A DNA stretch of 21,146 nt from an uncultured Oscillospiraceae bacterium (GTDB lineage: Bacteria > Bacillota > Clostridia > Oscillospirales > Acutalibacteraceae), in assembly GCA_900552605.1 (NCBI GenBank), contig USAR01000002.1:1-21146 (forward strand). Direction: 5' to 3'. The position numbers and the translations under genes are program-made. Each line of letters opens with the position of its first letter. The first letter of the stretch is position 1. Below the pieces are notes generated by a model. It was not told where the DNA came from. It saw nothing but the letters and a program-made list of their open reading frames with translations, and made no database searches. Shown here piece by piece: positions 1 through 6,863 of the stretch.

Positions 1-17
1 GTGCGGAAAATCCGCAC
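1..17. other. Short perfect hairpin at the window edge
   Basis: GTGCGGA and TCCGCAC form a 7-bp stem around an AAA loop. The plus strand has no T-run after it, so it is not a clear terminator for a plus-strand gene. On the minus strand the bases that would follow lie outside the window. It may be the end of an element that starts upstream. Confidence 0.4.
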
Positions 18-79
18 TCAAAAAACAGGTTCGAATTTATTCTCGCTTGCCTAGTCAGTTGCTTATAAGGAGTGTTTTT

Positions 80-289
80 ATGGCGAACTGCTATAAATGC
101 GGCAAAAAGCTTACAAATGATGAGATTGGTATGCACAAAAAGATGATAAACCGCGGTGCAACCGAGTTTATGTGTCTTGATTGTCTTGCCGAGTTTTATG
201 ATTGCGACAGGGAACTGTTGCTTAAAAAAATGGAGCAGTTCAGAATGCTTGGTTGTGTGCTGTTTGAAAAAAATCAAGATAACTGCTAA
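80..289 (+). CDS. Small zinc-ribbon-like protein, 69 aa, unknown function
   Basis: The ATG at 80 is chosen because AAGGAG lies just upstream (67-72) and the protein then begins directly with a CYKC motif. A reading frame opens earlier but has no ribosome site. Two CxxC pairs are visible, CYKC near residue 4 and CLDC near residue 34, which is the pattern of a treble-clef or zinc-ribbon fold binding one zinc. The remainder is charged and probably helical (DRELLLKKMEQF). No signal peptide or membrane segment is visible, so it is likely cytoplasmic. It is followed at 331-366 by its own terminator, so it is the last gene of its transcript; upstream partners lie outside the window. I do not recognise a named family. 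A nucleic-acid or protein adaptor role is possible but not shown. Confidence 0.75.
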   Translation: MANCYKCGKKLTNDEIGMHKKMINRGATEFMCLDCLAEFYDCDRELLLKKMEQFRMLGCVLFEKNQDNC

Positions 290-330
290 AGCCGGCCGAT
301 AATTTAAAAATTCTTGTTTAAAAATTACTT

Positions 331-366
331 GCTGCAAGCCGTATTATAACTGCTTGCAGCCTTTTT
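331..366 (+). terminator. Intrinsic terminator of the zinc-ribbon gene
   Basis: GCTGCAAGC (331-339) pairs perfectly with GCTTGCAGC (352-360) around a 12-nt loop, followed directly by CTTTTT. It lies about 40 bases past the stop codon of the plus-strand gene. Confidence 0.85.
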
Positions 367-397
367 GTATTATAAATCCTTCAGCCCTCAAATCGCT

Positions 398-526
398 GCC
401 GCCCGCCGCGCAGCGCACGCACAAGCTTGTGCGCTGCACTTAAAATACCCCGTCAAAAAGCACGAGCGTTTTTTTGACGAGGTCTTTTAAAAACCGTTTT
501 TGCAAAAAACGGTTGCGGCGGGCGGC
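398..526. repeat. Cloverleaf of nested inverted repeats (structured RNA or MITE-like element)
   Basis: The region 290-678 holds no gene. Its centre is an outer 12-bp perfect GC stem (398-409 with 515-526) enclosing three hairpins packed almost end to end. Hairpin 1 pairs 410-418 with 429-437 (9 bp). Hairpin 2 pairs 440-459 with 471-490 (18 bp and two mismatches). Hairpin 3 pairs 492-501 with 505-514 (10 bp, 3-nt loop). Only positions 438-439 and 491 are unpaired between arms. Weaker pairing continues outward (TCGC 393-396 with GCGA 535-538; AGCC 383-386 with GGCT 544-547), and AAATC flanks it at 374-378 and 551-555. It sits between convergent genes, outside both terminators. It could be a mobile palindromic repeat or an RNA; the sequence alone does not decide. 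Confidence 0.75.
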
Positions 527-591
527 GACAGCTTGCGACTCAAGGCTTACAAATCACAACCATAGCACCGTGTCATTACAAAAGAATTTAT

Positions 592-662
592 AAAAACTAA
601 AAACCGCACCGATTATTCGCAAAGGCAAGCCAAAGGCTGCTTTGCAAGTAACCGGTGCGGTT
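592..662 (-). terminator. Intrinsic terminator ending the seven-gene operon
   Basis: Read on the minus strand, AACCGCACCG (662-653) pairs with CGGTGCGGTT (611-602) and is followed by a T-rich run. The loop contains a second small hairpin (GCAAAG with CTTTGC). It lies 17 bases past the stop codon of the AEC transporter gene. Confidence 0.85.
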
Positions 663-678
663 ATTGTCTGCAAAAATT

Positions 679-1614
679 TCACGCCAAAGTCTGTGCAAGC
701 GCCACCACAAGCGGCATTGTGAAAACGGCAAAAAGTGTGGAAACAGACACCATATTTGCCGAAAGCTCGGTATAGCCGTCAAAACGTGCTGAAAACATTG
801 TGACCGCAACCGCAATCGGGGCAGAGGCTGCAATGACTGTTGAAATATACATAGAACCGCGAAAGCCTAAGAGATACAGCAGCAAAAGGCATATTAGCGG
901 TACGATCAAAAGCCTTGCAAAAACACAGAGCAAACCGCGGGCGTTTGAAAAAACTTTTTTAAATGAAGTGTTTGAGAGATAGTAACCCACCACGATCATA
1001 GGCAGTGGTGTGTTAAGGTTTGCTATATGATTGACAGTTGCGGCAATCGGCTCGGGCAGTGAGAGCGACAGCACAAAAATCGGGGTTCCTATAATAACAG
1101 CGATTATGCCGGGGTTGAGGATAATCTTTTTAATGTTCATTTTTTCCTTGCCCATACTCATATTGGTGTAGGAATATGTCCACAAAACAATTGTGAGCAT
1201 AATAACGTATGCCGCACCGTAAAAACTTCCGTCACTTCCGAGCAACGCTGTCTGAAGCGGCAGCGCCATAAAGCCGGCATTGCTCAGCATTGTTGAATTT
1301 TGCAGCATCTTTCGCTGTTTATTGTCGCCACAGCGAAAAAATATTTTGCCGACAGTGATACCCACAACATGGCATATTGCAGCACCGAGCAATGCCAAAA
1401 GCAGAGTTTTTGCCATTGACGGCTCGAATTTTCTCATAAACGATTTGATTATAACCGCAGGTGTGGCAAACATAAGGCAAAAATCAGCAACGCATTTTAT
1501 TGCCGCATCGTTGAAAAGTTTTGCCTTGCCCGTTGCAAAGCCTATTGCCATAAGCAAGAAAAGTATAAATACCTGACCTGCAACGGTTGTAAGATTAATA
1601 AAAAAAGCATGCAT
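679..1614 (-). CDS. AEC family (auxin efflux carrier-type) transporter
   Basis: A 311-residue, very hydrophobic protein with about ten predicted membrane segments in two halves, the usual size and topology of the AEC/malate permease family (YfdV- and MleP-like). The first half contains the conserved helix with LMFATPAVIIKSF near residue 50. The second half has NTPLPMIVVGYYL, which matches the broken-helix region of the family. Family members move small organic anions or amino-acid-like compounds across the cytoplasmic membrane; the substrate cannot be read here. The ATG at 1614 lies five bases after the stop of the upstream flavoprotein gene, so the two are probably translationally coupled. 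It is the last gene before the terminator at 592-662. Confidence 0.85.
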   Translation of the reverse strand: MHAFFINLTTVAGQVFILFLLMAIGFATGKAKLFNDAAIKCVADFCLMFATPAVIIKSFMRKFEPSMAKTLLLALLGAAICHVVGITVGKIFFRCGDNKQRKMLQNSTMLSNAGFMALPLQTALLGSDGSFYGAAYVIMLTIVLWTYSYTNMSMGKEKMNIKKIILNPGIIAVIIGTPIFVLSLSLPEPIAATVNHIANLNTPLPMIVVGYYLSNTSFKKVFSNARGLLCVFARLLIVPLICLLLLYLLGFRGSMYISTVIAASAPIAVAVTMFSARFDGYTELSANMVSVSTLFAVFTMPLVVALAQTLA

Positions 1615-1619
1615 CGGTT

Positions 1620-3212
1620 TTATATTATCCTTTCTGCAACTTCTTCGGCAGTGCGTATGCCGTCAACTGCGGCGGAGGTTATTCCTCCTGCGTATCCGGC
1701 GCCTTCGCCGCAGGGGAAAATGCCGGTGATATTTGCTTCACGCACAGCATTTCTCAAAATCCTTACAGGCGACGAGCTGCGTGTTTCGGGGGCGGTAAGC
1801 AGTGCGCCGCTATCATCAAAGCCGTGCAGCCGTTTTGAGAATAATTTAATTCCCTCGCGCATACTGTCGGTAATAAAGCTCGGCAGACAGTCATCAATGC
1901 TGCAATAATGCGGCGCGGGCTGAATAGTCGGCAGCACTACACTGTGACCGGACGACGGACGATGTTTCAAAAAATCACCCACGGTTTGAGAGGGGGCGGA
2001 GTAGCCGCCTGCTATCTCAAAAGCCCGTCGCTCGATTTTTCTTTGAAACTCAACTCCGGCAAGCGGATGACTGCTTGGAAAATCACTTGGCTCAACACCC
2101 ACAAGCAGTGCGCTGTTTGCATTTTTGCCGTTTCGTAAAAAGTTGCTCATTCCGTTTGTGCAAATGCCGCCGCGCTCACTTGATGCATTAACAACACTTC
2201 CGCCGGGGCACATACAAAATGTATAAACGCCTCTGCCGTTTTTAAGGTGAGCGGACAGCTTGTAATCGGCGGGAATAAACTCTAAGAAATCGGCGCCGTC
2301 GCCGAGCTGAGCGCGGTCGATAAGCTTTTGCGGATGCTCGATTCTTGCTCCCACGGCAAAGGGCTTTTGCTGCATTTCAATACCGTTTTCAAGTAAAAGC
2401 TCAAACGTATCTCGCGCCGAGTGACCAAGGCAAAGCAGCAGCTTATCGCAAGGAATAGTTATGCTGTTACCGTTTTGCAATGCGGCAATGCTTTTAACAA
2501 CTCCGTTTTGCACGTTTATCCCGTTAAGGCAAGTGTTAAAAAGTATCTTGCCGCCAAGCTCTGTAATTTCCTTGCGTATGTTTTTAACAACTGTCGGCAG
2601 CACGTCCGTGCCGATGTGCGGTTTTGCGTTAACCAAAATATCGCTGCTCGCTCCGTGTAAAGCAAATTCTTTAAGTACTGCACGGCAACGCGGATCCTTA
2701 ATGCCGGTGTTCAGCTTACCGTCGGAAAAAGTGCCGGCACCGCCCTCGCCAAACTGAATGTTGCTGTTTGCGTTAAGTATTCCGCCGTTTTGAAAGACAG
2801 AAACGCTTTTAATGCGGCTGTCAACGTCCTCTCCGCGTTCGATAACGATTGGACAAACACCGCGCCTTGCAAGCGTCAATGCAGCAAACATTCCGGCAGG
2901 ACCAAAGCCTGCAATCACAATTTTTTCTTGTGTTTCAATCGGCTCCCGGCAAAACTCATAGTCATTGCTATGACATTTTGAAACGCCTGTGACCGCAGAC
3001 GTTTTTAAAAACTCGTCCTCGTTAATGTTAAGCTCCGCTTTAAAGGAACAGCAAAAACGGACGTTGTTCTTTTTTCTTGCGTCAATTGAACGGCGAAAAA
3101 GAAAAGCTGCCGCAATATCGCTTTTCTTTATATCTAAGTGCCTTGCCACTGCGGCGGAAGGGTTATCAAAATCAAAATCGTGATTTAAAAATATATTTGT
3201 TATAAGCAGCAT
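1620..3212 (-). CDS. FAD-dependent dehydrogenase of the COG2509 type
   Basis: A 530-residue cytoplasmic flavoprotein. An N-terminal domain of about 95 residues (ferredoxin-like in related proteins) precedes a Rossmann FAD-binding motif, GFGPAG, at residues 102-107, with the acidic end of the second strand at VIERGE. Typical family blocks follow: NIQFGEGGAGTFSDGKL, LCLGHSARD, and a C-terminal FPCGEGAGYAGGITSAAVDG that closes the FAD site. The reaction and substrate of this family are not established. The start codon directly abuts the stop of the HI0933-type gene (TAAATG), and GGGGTG at the end of that gene can serve as ribosome site, so the two flavoproteins are made in tandem. The family assignment is firm; the function is not. 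Confidence 0.88.
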   Translation of the reverse strand: MLLITNIFLNHDFDFDNPSAAVARHLDIKKSDIAAAFLFRRSIDARKKNNVRFCCSFKAELNINEDEFLKTSAVTGVSKCHSNDYEFCREPIETQEKIVIAGFGPAGMFAALTLARRGVCPIVIERGEDVDSRIKSVSVFQNGGILNANSNIQFGEGGAGTFSDGKLNTGIKDPRCRAVLKEFALHGASSDILVNAKPHIGTDVLPTVVKNIRKEITELGGKILFNTCLNGINVQNGVVKSIAALQNGNSITIPCDKLLLCLGHSARDTFELLLENGIEMQQKPFAVGARIEHPQKLIDRAQLGDGADFLEFIPADYKLSAHLKNGRGVYTFCMCPGGSVVNASSERGGICTNGMSNFLRNGKNANSALLVGVEPSDFPSSHPLAGVEFQRKIERRAFEIAGGYSAPSQTVGDFLKHRPSSGHSVVLPTIQPAPHYCSIDDCLPSFITDSMREGIKLFSKRLHGFDDSGALLTAPETRSSSPVRILRNAVREANITGIFPCGEGAGYAGGITSAAVDGIRTAEEVAERII

Positions 3213-4415
3213 TTATTTGCACCCCAGGTATTCAGCACAGCCCTTTGCCGCGGCAATACCGCTGCCGAAAGCAAAGTGCAGGTTATATCCGCCGCAATCG
3301 CCGTCGATATCCAGCACCTCGCCGCAGGCGAAAAGACCCTTTTGCTTTTTCGACATATATGTGTGTTTTGAAAACTCGTCGGTCCTGGCACCGCCGTGAG
3401 TAACCTGTGCATTTGCAAACCCTGTTGTGCCAAAGTATTCGAAACTGAGATTTTTAATAACCGACGCAATTTTTTTGCAGTCCTTATCATTAAAATCAAC
3501 CCTGTTGTTAATTGAAAAACCACACTTTTTGAGCACAACTTGTCCGAGCCTTTTTTGCAGCATTCCGCAAAAGAACTCGGCGTTGCCGATACCTTTTAGC
3601 GCCTTTGCACGGTTATTAAGCATATAGGAAAGCTCACGCAAGTCGTATTCCGGCATTATGTCGAGTGATATTGTATCACCTTTTTTAAGATACCTTGAAA
3701 GCTGCAAAACAGGGGGGCCTGAAAGACCGTAATCGCAAAACAAAACCTCGCCGAGAAGCTGTTTTCCGTTAGGCGCCTTGACTAAGGCATCGGTTTTAAC
3801 ACCCTTTAACTGTTTTGTGAATGCGGTGTCGGTTTTTATCTGCACAATGGCGGGGGAAAGCTCCGTTACGCCGTGACCGAGGCTTTTAAGCAGCCGGTAG
3901 CCGCTGTCCGACCCAAGCTTGCCGCCTGCCATACCGCCGCAGGCGATAATGACGGCACGGCAAAAAATCCGCTCGTTTGCAAAAACCGAAAAGCCGCCGT
4001 TTGTCTTTTTGATATCTTGTACCTCGCAGTTGGTTAAAAGCTCAACTCCGAGTCGCTCGGTTTCAAAGCGCAGCGCGTCCGCAACTGACGACGCTTGCAG
4101 CGAATATGGAAAAAGCTTGCCGTTTTCACTCTTTTTTATAAGCACTCCGAGCGGCTCTAAAAAGCACTTCAGTGCATCAACGTCAAAATCTTTAAGAATC
4201 GGGTAAGCAAAATCGGGGTCTGCTCCGTGGTAGTTTTCCAAGGATATGCTTTCGTTTGAAAGGTTGCACCTGCCGTTGCCGGTTACCGCAATTTTTTTGC
4301 CGGCACGGTCAAAGCGTTCAAGCAGAGCAACGGAGAGCTGCGGCGATAGCTGCTTTAGTTTTATCGCAGCACAAAGACCCGACGCTCCTGCGCCGATTAT
4401 GCAAACATCTGCCAT
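3213..4415 (-). CDS. HI0933/BaiN family FAD-dependent oxidoreductase
   Basis: A 400-residue flavoprotein opening with the dinucleotide-binding motif GAGASG (residues 8-13), then the family signature AGKKIAVTGNGRCNLSN near residue 38, a central region with GGMAGGKLGSDSGYRL, and a C-terminal block THGGARTDEF...GLFACGEVLDIDGDCGGYNLHFAFGSG. This is the HI0933 family (YhiN-like), which includes BaiN, reported to act in bile-acid reduction in a clostridial gut bacterium. Most members have no proven substrate, so bile-acid chemistry should not be assumed. A clear ribosome site (GGGAGAGGG) precedes the ATG at 4415. It lies 39 bases after the CDF transporter gene and abuts the COG2509 flavoprotein gene. 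Confidence 0.9.
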   Translation of the reverse strand: MADVCIIGAGASGLCAAIKLKQLSPQLSVALLERFDRAGKKIAVTGNGRCNLSNESISLENYHGADPDFAYPILKDFDVDALKCFLEPLGVLIKKSENGKLFPYSLQASSVADALRFETERLGVELLTNCEVQDIKKTNGGFSVFANERIFCRAVIIACGGMAGGKLGSDSGYRLLKSLGHGVTELSPAIVQIKTDTAFTKQLKGVKTDALVKAPNGKQLLGEVLFCDYGLSGPPVLQLSRYLKKGDTISLDIMPEYDLRELSYMLNNRAKALKGIGNAEFFCGMLQKRLGQVVLKKCGFSINNRVDFNDKDCKKIASVIKNLSFEYFGTTGFANAQVTHGGARTDEFSKHTYMSKKQKGLFACGEVLDIDGDCGGYNLHFAFGSGIAAAKGCAEYLGCK

Positions 4416-4454
4416 ATGCCCTCTCCCTTTTTAAAAAATATAAAATCGGCAAGC

Positions 4455-5627
4455 TCAGTCGCCGATATAGTTGCGGTCGACGTTAATAACGCAAAAATAG
4501 GTTTTATCAATTCTTTTTACAAGCTCGTTGACCTTAGCTTTAAGCTCGCTATCCGATATTTTAAAACCTTGCGGTACAACTATATCGAAAATAAGATTGG
4601 TATGACCTGTTCCGTGTACCACACGAAAATCGTGAATATTAAGCTCACGGTTAATTGACTTAATATCGTCTGCAACACGCTCTCTTAAAGTATTGCAAAC
4701 CGGGTCGTTAACCGCAATCGGGTCCATATGTATAACGGTTTCAATGCCGAGCTTTTCATGCAGCTCGCGCTCGCAATCATCAATTTGCTCGTGACAATAA
4801 AGCATATCCATTTCCTGAGGCACTTCAACGTGTACCGAGGCAAAACGTCTGCCGGGACCGTAGTTGTGCACAATAAGGTCGTGAATACCGCAGAAATCCT
4901 TGTGCTCCAAAATGGTGTTTTCAATACCCTCAACAAGCTCCTTCGGCGGTGGCTCGCCAAGCAGCGGACTTAACGTGTCGCGTGCGGTACAGTAACCCGA
5001 CCAAAGAATGAACAGCGCAACCAAAATACCCACATATGGATCGGGATTAAAACCCGTTGCTTTAAATACTATTACAGAGGCAAGCACGGCGCAGGTGGAA
5101 ATGCAGTCGTTAGCGCTGTCGCGTGCGGTGGCGATGAGTGCGGAAGAGCCGATGCTGATGCCGAGTCGTCTTTGAAAAAGACCAAGCCACAGCTTAACTA
5201 AAACAGATCCGACAAGACCGATGAAAAGGAAGGGCGACACCTGTAAAGGTGACGGCGAAAACAGCTTCTCGGCCGACGATTTAAGCAACTCGATTCCAAC
5301 AAGGATAATTAGAATTGCTACCATAAAGGCCGACATATACTCCATTCTGCCGTGACCGAACGGATGACCCTTATCGGCAGGCTTTTTTGCAATGCGAAAA
5401 CCAAGCATCGTTACAACCGATGAGCCTATATCGGAAAGGTTGTTAAAAGCGTCGGCAAGCACTGCGACCGCACCCGAAAGAATACCGAGCACAAGCTTCA
5501 GCACGAAAAGCAGCAGGTTACAAGCAATGCCCACGCCGCTTGCAAGAGCACCATATTTTTCGCGCACGGTGCCGGAATTGGTTTCCTTGCGGTTTTTAAT
5601 GAATATTTTAAGAAGAAGTTCTGTCAT
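4455..5627 (-). CDS. Cation diffusion facilitator transporter, possibly Mn-type, with doubled cytosolic domain
   Basis: A 390-residue CDF-family metal/proton antiporter of the cytoplasmic membrane. Six membrane helices occupy about residues 28-215. Likely metal ligands are D59 and N63 (with D66) in helix 2 and D170 and D174 (DSAND) in helix 5. Zinc transporters of the family usually have HxxxD in helix 5, whereas DxxxD is typical of the manganese group, so manganese efflux is my inference. The family block GHPFGHGRMEY lies between helices 2 and 3. The cytosolic part contains two similar units, near 228-300 (IHDLIVHNYG) and 305-388 (IHDFRVVHGTG), making the protein about 100 residues longer than usual. 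It starts 20 bases after the ddl-like gene with a weak ribosome site (AGGA). Confidence 0.9.
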   Translation of the reverse strand: MTELLLKIFIKNRKETNSGTVREKYGALASGVGIACNLLLFVLKLVLGILSGAVAVLADAFNNLSDIGSSVVTMLGFRIAKKPADKGHPFGHGRMEYMSAFMVAILIILVGIELLKSSAEKLFSPSPLQVSPFLFIGLVGSVLVKLWLGLFQRRLGISIGSSALIATARDSANDCISTCAVLASVIVFKATGFNPDPYVGILVALFILWSGYCTARDTLSPLLGEPPPKELVEGIENTILEHKDFCGIHDLIVHNYGPGRRFASVHVEVPQEMDMLYCHEQIDDCERELHEKLGIETVIHMDPIAVNDPVCNTLRERVADDIKSINRELNIHDFRVVHGTGHTNLIFDIVVPQGFKISDSELKAKVNELVKRIDKTYFCVINVDRNYIGD

Positions 5628-5647
5628 AATTTATTTCAAATCCTGCT

Positions 5648-6841
5648 TTAAAATTGTTTTGTGCCTTTTGCACCTTTAGCGCCGAATGTTGCACTGTCAA
5701 GAAGATTCGTGTCTATTGTATACATTGTATTTTTTCTCGCTCTTGCACGTTTAAATGCAATATCTACAAGGCGGTCTATCATATCTGTGTATTTTGTGCC
5801 CGTCGCTTCCCACAGATAAAATGCAAGAGAGCCCGGAATGGTGTTTATTTCGTTAATGTAAACACGGTCGTTATCAGAAGTGTCCAATAGATAATCTATT
5901 CTCGAAACGCCGCTGCAACCGAGCGCTTTAAATACTTTTTTAGAAATTTCACGAATTTCGTTCGATTTTTCCTCGCTTATATCGGCAGGGCATTTTCTTG
6001 AAAGCGACGCCATACCGCCCTTTGAATTTTTAGAGCCGCCTTTGTATTTATCGTCGTACGAAAGAATTTCATCATTCATAAAAGGCTCTTCGCAAACCGA
6101 TGCCTCGCAGCTGTCTGCATCGCCCAAAACCGAGCAGTTGATTTCTCGCAGAGTCTCCACTGCGTGCTCTATAAGCAGCTTTTCGGCAAATGACGCGGCA
6201 AGCTCGATAGCACTGCTCAGCTCCGCTGCGGTTTTAACCTTGCTTATACCAACGCTTGAGCCGAGATTGGCGGGCTTAACAATAAGCGGAAAGCCTATTG
6301 TATCGGCAATTTGCTTATTGATTACTTCCTTGTTTTCAAACCATTCTCTTGCACGGAAGGTAAGCCCGGGCAGTACAGGAAGACCCGCTTCCTTCATAAC
6401 GCTTTTAAAAACCGATTTATCCATACCCACTGCGCTTGAACAAACATCGCAGCCGATATACGGAATTCTTAAAAGCTCAAAGAAACCCTGCAATGAGCCG
6501 TCTTCGCAGTTTGTTCCGTGCACAACAGGGAAGGCAAGGTCAATTTGCACATCCTGCTTTTTATTAAAGATACCGCTTTTTAAAAAGCGCATAAAGCACT
6601 TTCCGCTGTCGGCTGTAACGCAAACCCTGTCACAGTTTTTGCGAACGGCGTCAATGTCCTTAAATGCTTCAATGTTAAAAAGGCAGTCGCCCGTAAACAT
6701 TGCGCCGTCCTTTGCCATATAGATCGGCACAACGTTGTATTTCTGTTTATTGATGTTTGCAATTGCCTGCACGCCGGAAATTACAGCCACCTCGTGCTCA
6801 ACAGACGAGCCGCCGAAGAATACACCGATTGTTGTTTTCAT
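5648..6841 (-). CDS. ddl: D-alanine--D-alanine ligase family protein
   Basis: An ATP-grasp ligase that should join two D-alanines for the peptidoglycan stem peptide, in the cytoplasm. It begins with IGVFFGGSSVEHEVAVISG, the N-terminal block of Ddl enzymes. It continues with a central ATP-binding lobe (PLIVKPANLGSSVGISKV) and ends with the metal-binding segment INEINTIPGSLAFYLWE. The omega-loop region is enlarged and Gly/Ser/Lys-rich (KYKGGSKNSKGGMASLSR), and the 397-residue length exceeds the usual 300-360, so acceptor specificity is not certain. I start at the ATG at 6841 because AAGGTG sits at the right distance; an in-frame GTG at 6850 lies inside that ribosome site. It follows murF by 22 bases. 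Confidence 0.88.
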   Translation of the reverse strand: MKTTIGVFFGGSSVEHEVAVISGVQAIANINKQKYNVVPIYMAKDGAMFTGDCLFNIEAFKDIDAVRKNCDRVCVTADSGKCFMRFLKSGIFNKKQDVQIDLAFPVVHGTNCEDGSLQGFFELLRIPYIGCDVCSSAVGMDKSVFKSVMKEAGLPVLPGLTFRAREWFENKEVINKQIADTIGFPLIVKPANLGSSVGISKVKTAAELSSAIELAASFAEKLLIEHAVETLREINCSVLGDADSCEASVCEEPFMNDEILSYDDKYKGGSKNSKGGMASLSRKCPADISEEKSNEIREISKKVFKALGCSGVSRIDYLLDTSDNDRVYINEINTIPGSLAFYLWEATGTKYTDMIDRLVDIAFKRARARKNTMYTIDTNLLDSATFGAKGAKGTKQF

Positions 6842-6863
6842 AAATATCACCTTAAAACCAAAA

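Noticed and set aside
1..45. Possible 3' half of a class II tRNA (hairpin like a variable arm, then GGTTCGAAT like a T-loop)
   Set aside because: The bases flanking TTCGAAT do not pair (ACAGG against TTATT) and no CCA-ready acceptor end follows.
6042..6722. Long 226-codon open frame on the plus strand
   Set aside because: It lies entirely opposite the ddl-like gene, has a low-complexity Ser-rich translation and no ribosome site; it is an antisense shadow.
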